This document shows, in pieces, positions 4,388 through 8,964 of a stretch of DNA of 8,964 bases. A program made the translations under genes and the position numbers. The notes under the pieces are model-generated. The model saw nothing but the letters and a program-made list of their open reading frames with translations. It did not search any database and had not been told where the DNA came from. This DNA comes from ARS1285 sp039796495. Its GTDB lineage: Archaea > Nanobdellota > Nanobdellia > Pacearchaeales > GW2011-AR1. Position 1 is the stretch's first letter. Every line of letters starts with the position of its first letter. The stretch lies in NCBI GenBank assembly GCA_039796495.1, contig JBDKJQ010000019.1, forward strand, positions 1-8,964, written 5' to 3'.

Positions 4388-7183
4388 ATGAAAGACATCA
4401 TTATTCGAGGTGCACGTGAACACAATCTGAAAAATGTAGACGTAGTCCTGCCACGTGATAAATTTATTGTAATCACCGGCTTGTCCGGTTCAGGAAAATC
4501 AACGTTAGCGTTTGACACACTCTACGCAGAAGGCCAGAGAAGATATGTCGAGTCGTTAAGTGCATATGCGCGACAATTTTTAGGAGTCATAAATAAGCCA
4601 GACGTTGATTCTATTGAAGGGCTTTCTCCCGCAATTTCAATCGAGCAAAAGACAACGTCGAATAATCCACGAAGCACGGTCGGTACTGTCACCGAAATCT
4701 ACGATTATCTCCGTTTATTATTTGCGCGTGTCGGCATACCGCATTGTCCAGAACACAAGATAAGAATCGAGGCGCAGTCCGCAGAACAAATCGTGCAGCG
4801 TATCGCTAAAGACTTGAGTGGAGAGATTACTGTTCTTGCACCGATCATTCGCCAAAAAAAAGGAAATCACGAATCAGTGTTTAACGATGTGAAAAAAGAA
4901 GGATATAATCGTGTTCGCGTGAACGGAGAAATCCATCGTATTGATGATAAAATAACGCTCGAACGTTATAAAAAACATGATATCGATATTGTGATTGATC
5001 GCGTGTCAGTGAACGACACAACACGGCTCACTGAAAGCATTGAGCAGGCGCTGAAAAAAACTGATGGGCTGATCATCATCGAACACGCAGGCAAAGAGTA
5101 TACCTATTCTTCGTCACATGCCTGTCCTGTGTGCGGTATGTCCTTTGAAGAATTGCAGCCGCGCATGTTTTCATTTAACAGTCCGTTTGGCGCGTGTGAA
5201 GAATGCAAAGGTCTCGGCGTCAAAATAGAATTTGACCCAGAACTCATTATACCGGACAAATCAAAAAGCATTATGGATGGTGCAATCGCAATCTACGGAA
5301 AAATGGATCTCTCCTGGCGCGGCCAGCAGTTGCAGGTCGTCGGAAAAAAATATAAATTTGATTTGTTCACACCAATTGAAAAATTTTCAAAAGAACAACT
5401 CCAAGTCTTATTATATGGTGCGCCACAAACACCCTTGCGCGGCTTCTGGTCAACAGGCGCATCAATGAATTTTGAAGGAGGCTGGGAAGGAATTATTCCG
5501 CAGTCAGATCGACTCTACAAAAAAACAGAATCTGACTGGAGAAAACAGGAATTTGAAAAATTTATGCGCGCCTCTCCCTGCACGAGCTGTAATGGAAAAA
5601 GACTCAAAGAAAAAGTATTGGCAGTCACCATTCAGGATAAATCCATCATCGAACTTACTGACCTGTCAGTCACTGACTGTCTTGCATTTTTTGAAAAAAT
5701 TTCCTTAACAAAAAAAGAAATGGAAATTGCCCGTCTGATACTCAAAGAGATTATCTCGCGTCTGAGATTCTTAACTGATGTAGGATTGGGCTATTTGACG
5801 CTCTCCCGTCACGCAGGAAGTTTGTCCGGAGGTGAAGCACAGCGAATTCGTCTTGCAACTCAGATTGGATCAAATTTAATGGGCGTGCTTTATATTCTTG
5901 ACGAACCCTCCATTGGATTGCACCAACGTGACAATATGAAATTGATTGAAACACTCCATACCTTAAGAGATTTAGGAAATACACTTGTCGTCGTCGAGCA
6001 TGATGAAGATACCATTCGAAGAGCGGATTACGTCATTGACATGGGGCCTGGTGCAGGAATTCATGGCGGAAAAATTATTGCAACCGGCAAGCCGCAAGAA
6101 ATCATAAAAAATCCCGACTCTCTCACCGGAAAATATCTTTCAGGAAAACTGTCGATCCCACTTCCTCGTACAAGAAGAAAACCGCAGGGAGAAATTATCT
6201 TTCGTGCCTGTTCAGAGAACAACCTCAAAAATATCGACGTGAAAATCCCTGCAAAAACGCTCACCTGTCTCACCGGTGTATCCGGATCAGGAAAGTCAAC
6301 GCTGCTTGAGGAAATTATCTATAAAGGATTAATGAAAAAGATCAATCAGAGCACACTCGTTCCAGGAAAGCATGCAAAAATAGAAATCAATGCAGACATC
6401 GATAAGGTTATAGTCATCGATCAAAGCCCTATTGGAAGAACGCCACGGAGCAATCCTGCAACCTACATCAAAGTGTTTGATGAAATCAGGATATTGTTTT
6501 CCGACACAAAAGAAGCACGGTTGCGCGGATATGGCCCGGGCAGATTTTCATTTAATGTAGAGGGAGGTCGATGCGAAAAATGCCAGGGCGACGGCACCAT
6601 AAAAATAGAAATGAATTTTCTTCCAGACGTATATGTAGAATGCGAAGAATGTAAAGGAAAACGCTACAACGCAGAGACGTTAAAAGTAACGTACAAAGAC
6701 AAATCAATTGCAGACGTTCTCCAGATGAGCGTTGAAGAAGCCCTTAACCTTTTTGAGGCAGTGCCCTCTATTAATCGAAAACTTGCAACTCTTGTTGATG
6801 TCGGCTTAGGATATATCAAAGTCGGACAAAGCGCAACAACCTTATCTGGGGGCGAAGCACAACGAGTAAAATTAACCCGCGAACTTGCAAAACGCGGCAC
6901 AGGCAAAACATTGTATCTGCTTGACGAGCCAACAACCGGATTGCATTTTCACGACGTAAGAAAATTATTGGAAGTATTACAAGGCCTGATTGATAAAGGG
7001 AACACTATGGTCATCATTGAACATAACCTTGAAGTCATTAAGTGCGCAGATCATATTATCGATCTCGGCCCAGAAGGAGGCAATAAAGGAGGAGAAATTG
7101 TTGCAGTTGGAACACCAGAAGAAATTATAAAAAACAAAAAAAGTCATACAGCACAGTTTCTCGCGCCGCTCATTAAAAAATAA
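4388..7183 (+). CDS. uvrA: Excinuclease ABC subunit A, UvrA
   Basis: UvrA is the damage-sensing ATPase of nucleotide excision repair: a dimer that scans DNA, recognises bulky lesions and loads UvrB. This copy is 931 residues, close to the usual 940. The N-terminus IIIRGAREHNLKNV is typical. Walker A motifs are at 31-39 (GLSGSGKST) and 630-638 (GVSGSGKST). ABC signatures LSGGEAQR occur at 479-486 and 819-826, with Walker B ILDEPS (Asp505, Glu506) and LLDEPTTG (Asp846, Glu847). Zinc ligands are Cys246/249/270/273 in the first half and Cys729/732/752/755 in the second (CX2CX19CX2C), with a further CTSC pair at 398-401. The UvrB-binding insert (about 130-235) is present, so a UvrB partner is expected. 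An in-frame TGA 13 bases before the ATG fixes the start. uvrC follows 11 bp later. No TATA box sits at the usual distance, unlike neighbours. In archaea UvrABC is regarded as acquired from bacteria. Confidence 0.98.
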   Translation: MKDIIIRGAREHNLKNVDVVLPRDKFIVITGLSGSGKSTLAFDTLYAEGQRRYVESLSAYARQFLGVINKPDVDSIEGLSPAISIEQKTTSNNPRSTVGTVTEIYDYLRLLFARVGIPHCPEHKIRIEAQSAEQIVQRIAKDLSGEITVLAPIIRQKKGNHESVFNDVKKEGYNRVRVNGEIHRIDDKITLERYKKHDIDIVIDRVSVNDTTRLTESIEQALKKTDGLIIIEHAGKEYTYSSSHACPVCGMSFEELQPRMFSFNSPFGACEECKGLGVKIEFDPELIIPDKSKSIMDGAIAIYGKMDLSWRGQQLQVVGKKYKFDLFTPIEKFSKEQLQVLLYGAPQTPLRGFWSTGASMNFEGGWEGIIPQSDRLYKKTESDWRKQEFEKFMRASPCTSCNGKRLKEKVLAVTIQDKSIIELTDLSVTDCLAFFEKISLTKKEMEIARLILKEIISRLRFLTDVGLGYLTLSRHAGSLSGGEAQRIRLATQIGSNLMGVLYILDEPSIGLHQRDNMKLIETLHTLRDLGNTLVVVEHDEDTIRRADYVIDMGPGAGIHGGKIIATGKPQEIIKNPDSLTGKYLSGKLSIPLPRTRRKPQGEIIFRACSENNLKNIDVKIPAKTLTCLTGVSGSGKSTLLEEIIYKGLMKKINQSTLVPGKHAKIEINADIDKVIVIDQSPIGRTPRSNPATYIKVFDEIRILFSDTKEARLRGYGPGRFSFNVEGGRCEKCQGDGTIKIEMNFLPDVYVECEECKGKRYNAETLKVTYKDKSIADVLQMSVEEALNLFEAVPSINRKLATLVDVGLGYIKVGQSATTLSGGEAQRVKLTRELAKRGTGKTLYLLDEPTTGLHFHDVRKLLEVLQGLIDKGNTMVIIEHNLEVIKCADHIIDLGPEGGNKGGEIVAVGTPEEIIKNKKSHTAQFLAPLIKK

Positions 7184-7194
7184 TTCCATTCATA

Positions 7195-8712
7195 ATGGCT
7201 CATCTATCAGACATTGCATTTCTTGCAACAGCGCCGGGATGCTATTTATTCAGAGACAAAGCAGGAAATGTTATCTACATCGGAAAAGCGAAAAATATCC
7301 GTAAACGAGTTTCCCAATACTTTCAGAAAAAAGATCACGATCCAAAAACAAAAGTACTTGTTTCTCAGATAGATACAATAGATTATATCGTCACGACAAC
7401 AGAAGTTGAGGCATTATTGCTCGAAAATAATCTCATCAAAAAATATTATCCAAAATATAATCTTGATCTGAAAGATTCACGTCGCTACGCCTATATTCTC
7501 CTCCATAATGATGAAATCCCCTGGATTGAAGTCGCCAGAACACGAGAAGAAAAAGGGGAATACTACGGTCCGTTTGTGTCAGGCGCCATACGCAAAATAA
7601 TCCTTGATGTCATCACCAGAAATTTTAGAATTCTCACAAGAAAACCTTCTCCCAGACTAAAAAAACTGATTAATACAAAAGAATACAGCGAGCGCATGCA
7701 GCAGGCAAAAAAGATTTTGAAGGGAGATGCAGAAGAACTTATTGCAGAGCTGCAAAAGAAAATGAAATCATCATCGGAAAAAACGTATTATGAGCATGCC
7801 CTAACAATCAGAAATCAGATTGAAGCGTTACAGCAATTAACCGAGAAACAGCGCATGGAAATGACACGTAAAGTTGATGCGCATATTATTAATTACAGCG
7901 TTGCCGGCGATCAAATGTATCTATTGTTATTTTCTATCCGGAATGGAGTACTTGAAGAAAAACAGGCATATAATTTTCCCTACTATGAAGAATGTTTCGA
8001 GGATTTTTTATTGCAGTATTACGACACTGCGCCAGTCCCTCAAGAGGTGATAGTGCCGCATGCAGTCGATAGCGCCCTTGAAGAATATCTGGCAATGAAA
8101 GGAAAAAGAAAAGTTTCAATCATGGTGCCGACAAAAGGAGACAAAAAAGAACTGCTTGATTTGGTTGCTTACAATATCACAACAACTTTTTTTACCGGCA
8201 GTAATCATAGTAAAGCACTGCAGGAAATACTAGTGCTGGAAAAAATGCCGCGCCACATAGAGTGTTTTGACATCTCTCATCTGGGAGGAACAAACACCGT
8301 GGCATCAATGGTAACATTTCGCGACGGCTTGCCGGATAAAAATGTATACCGTAAATTTAAAATACACACGGCACTGGAATCAGATGATTATGGTGCGATG
8401 AAAGAAGTAATATACCGTCGCTATGCAAAAAGTTTGAGCCGCAGCATGAAAAATCCGGATCTTATTGTTGTCGACGGAGGAAAAGGACAGTTGCAGGTGG
8501 CACTTACAACTTTGCGCGAATTAAAACTATCCATTCCCATCGTTGCACTTGCAAAAAAATATGAAGAAATATATATTCCCAATAAAAAAACTCCTCTTAT
8601 CATTGACCGCAAAAATAAAGGGCTGCAACTGCTGCAGGCAATGCGTGATGAAGCCCATCGTTTTGCAATCAGTTACCAACGCCACTTAAGAAAAAAAGAG
8701 ATAAAAAATTAA
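7195..8712 (+). CDS. uvrC: Excinuclease ABC subunit C, UvrC, compact form
   Basis: UvrC makes the 3' and 5' cuts around a lesion marked by UvrB. The N-terminal GIY-YIG nuclease is intact: PGCYLFRD (14-21), VIYIGKAKNIRKRVSQYF (26-43) and the metal-binding Glu77 in EALLLENNLIK. A UVR-type UvrB-contact helix pair lies at about 183-215 (ending EHALTIRNQIEAL). The RNase H-like 5' nuclease keeps FDISH (Asp359), SDDYGAM (Asp398), VVDGGKGQL (Asp427) and RDEAH (His488), matching the four catalytic residues known in E. coli (D399, D438, D466, H538). Two parts are missing: the four-cysteine segment normally between the GIY-YIG and UVR domains is reduced to a cysteine-free linker (about 145-162), and the protein ends about 17 residues after His488, without the helix-hairpin-helix tail. 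At 505 residues it is about 100 shorter than standard. It is almost certainly co-transcribed with uvrA; its start has no ribosome binding site. Confidence 0.96.
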   Translation: MAHLSDIAFLATAPGCYLFRDKAGNVIYIGKAKNIRKRVSQYFQKKDHDPKTKVLVSQIDTIDYIVTTTEVEALLLENNLIKKYYPKYNLDLKDSRRYAYILLHNDEIPWIEVARTREEKGEYYGPFVSGAIRKIILDVITRNFRILTRKPSPRLKKLINTKEYSERMQQAKKILKGDAEELIAELQKKMKSSSEKTYYEHALTIRNQIEALQQLTEKQRMEMTRKVDAHIINYSVAGDQMYLLLFSIRNGVLEEKQAYNFPYYEECFEDFLLQYYDTAPVPQEVIVPHAVDSALEEYLAMKGKRKVSIMVPTKGDKKELLDLVAYNITTTFFTGSNHSKALQEILVLEKMPRHIECFDISHLGGTNTVASMVTFRDGLPDKNVYRKFKIHTALESDDYGAMKEVIYRRYAKSLSRSMKNPDLIVVDGGKGQLQVALTTLRELKLSIPIVALAKKYEEIYIPNKKTPLIIDRKNKGLQLLQAMRDEAHRFAISYQRHLRKKEIKN

Positions 8713-8721
8713 TTTCTTTTT
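8713..8721 (+). terminator. Possible T-rich terminator of uvrA-uvrC
   Basis: The stretch TTTCTTTTT immediately follows the uvrC stop. Archaeal RNA polymerase commonly terminates at such T-runs without a hairpin. The region is A/T-rich, so this is suggestive only. Confidence 0.35.
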
Positions 8722-8761
8722 AAAATAGTGAACAAAAACGAGAGGGCCAGTAAAAGAAAGA

Positions 8762-8770
8762 AATATTAAG
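8762..8770 (+). promoter_or_regulatory. TATA box for the 8791 gene
   Basis: AATATTAAG is centred about 25 bp before the ATG at 8791, preceded by the purine-rich AAAAGAAAG as a likely BRE. This is the same leaderless layout as elsewhere in the window and indicates transcription independent of uvrC. Confidence 0.55.
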
Positions 8771-8790
8771 TTAAAAATTATTCATTTTCT

Positions 8791-8964
8791 ATGAAAAAAT
8801 CAACAGAGTTATCTATCATATTGTTAATCACATTTTTTATAACACTAACGGGGGTAATCCTTAGTGTACTTTTAGCTCCTATTGTAAATTCTTATTTTGA
8901 ACAAAAAAATCATCCTCATTTAATCATAGAAATTGGCGAATATGATAAAGAAAATTTTACGTTT
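8791..8964 (+). CDS. N-terminus of a membrane-anchored protein, truncated by window edge
   Basis: An open frame of 58 codons runs from the ATG at 8791 to the window end without a stop. After MKKSTELS there is a hydrophobic segment at about residues 9-31 (IILLITFFITLTGVILSVLLAPI), then a polar region (NSYFEQKNHPH) and a strand-like LIIEIGEYDKENF. The two N-terminal lysines and a long uninterrupted hydrophobic stretch, with no obvious signal-peptidase site, suggest a single-span anchor with the bulk of the protein outside the cell. The A/T-rich coding differs from uvrC. A TATA-like box about 25 bp upstream supports the start. Too little is visible to name a family. Confidence 0.7.
   Translation, partial: MKKSTELSIILLITFFITLTGVILSVLLAPIVNSYFEQKNHPHLIIEIGEYDKENFTF

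Noticed and set aside
4216..4419. Small plus-strand open frame in the uvrA upstream region, starting at TTG
   Set aside because: It runs through the imperfect stem, overlaps the uvrA start by about 30 bases in another frame, and shows no protein-like pattern or promoter.
5232..7189. Other-frame open frames inside uvrA on both strands (for example 5232-5468, 5751-5984, 6664-6906), and similar ones in uvrC
   Set aside because: They are embedded in clearly conserved UvrA and UvrC coding sequence and show no independent signals.
8713..8790. A frameshifted or separate helix-hairpin-helix tail of UvrC
   Set aside because: The 78 bases after the stop are A/T-rich and too short to encode the missing domain, and the next gene starts at 8791 with a membrane segment.

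Overview
The window reads as a piece of a compact, low-G+C archaeal chromosome, most likely from a DPANN-type lineage (inference). The evidence is promoter layout. Most genes or operons with a promoter of their own have an A/T-rich TATA-like box about 24-27 bp upstream of the ATG, so their mRNAs would be leaderless, and no convincing Shine-Dalgarno sequence precedes any start. Gene gaps are small, and one convergent pair abuts with no bases between. TAA, TAG and TGA are all used as stops. No marker gene is present, so the lineage is not proven.

Layout. Bases 1-800 (minus) hold the N-terminal 266 codons of an alkaline-phosphatase-superfamily phosphodiesterase that runs off the left edge. A 78-bp divergent promoter region separates it from three small plus-strand genes (879-1709): a two-helix membrane protein and two unrecognised soluble proteins, closely spaced and probably co-transcribed. 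They meet, tail to tail with zero spacing, a minus-strand B12-binding/radical SAM protein (1710-3137). Upstream of that, on the same strand, are a short predicted coiled-coil protein (3174-3449) and a DEDD-type 3'-5' exonuclease-like protein (3491-4045), each with its own TATA box.

A 342-bp gene-free stretch (4046-4387) lies between the divergent exonuclease and uvrA genes. It contains a cluster of perfect inverted repeats plus a stem with a GAAA-capped inner hairpin, which the surrounding genes do not explain. uvrA (4388-7183) follows, then uvrC 11 bp later (7195-8712): two of the three parts of the UvrABC nucleotide-excision-repair system, with no uvrB here. UvrA looks complete. UvrC is short (505 aa): it keeps the residues of both nuclease centres but lacks the four-cysteine segment and the C-terminal helix-hairpin-helix domain of standard UvrC. 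The right edge (8791-8964) carries the start of a membrane-anchored protein with its own leaderless-type promoter.

How the genes fit together: UvrA would find bulky DNA damage and load UvrB (encoded elsewhere), and UvrC would make both incisions. The exonuclease-like gene is divergent from uvrA and could be nucleic-acid-processing, but a functional link is not shown. No complete new multi-gene system is evident. The strongest oddities are the reduced UvrC, the structured region before uvrA, and the uncharacterised three-gene cassette.
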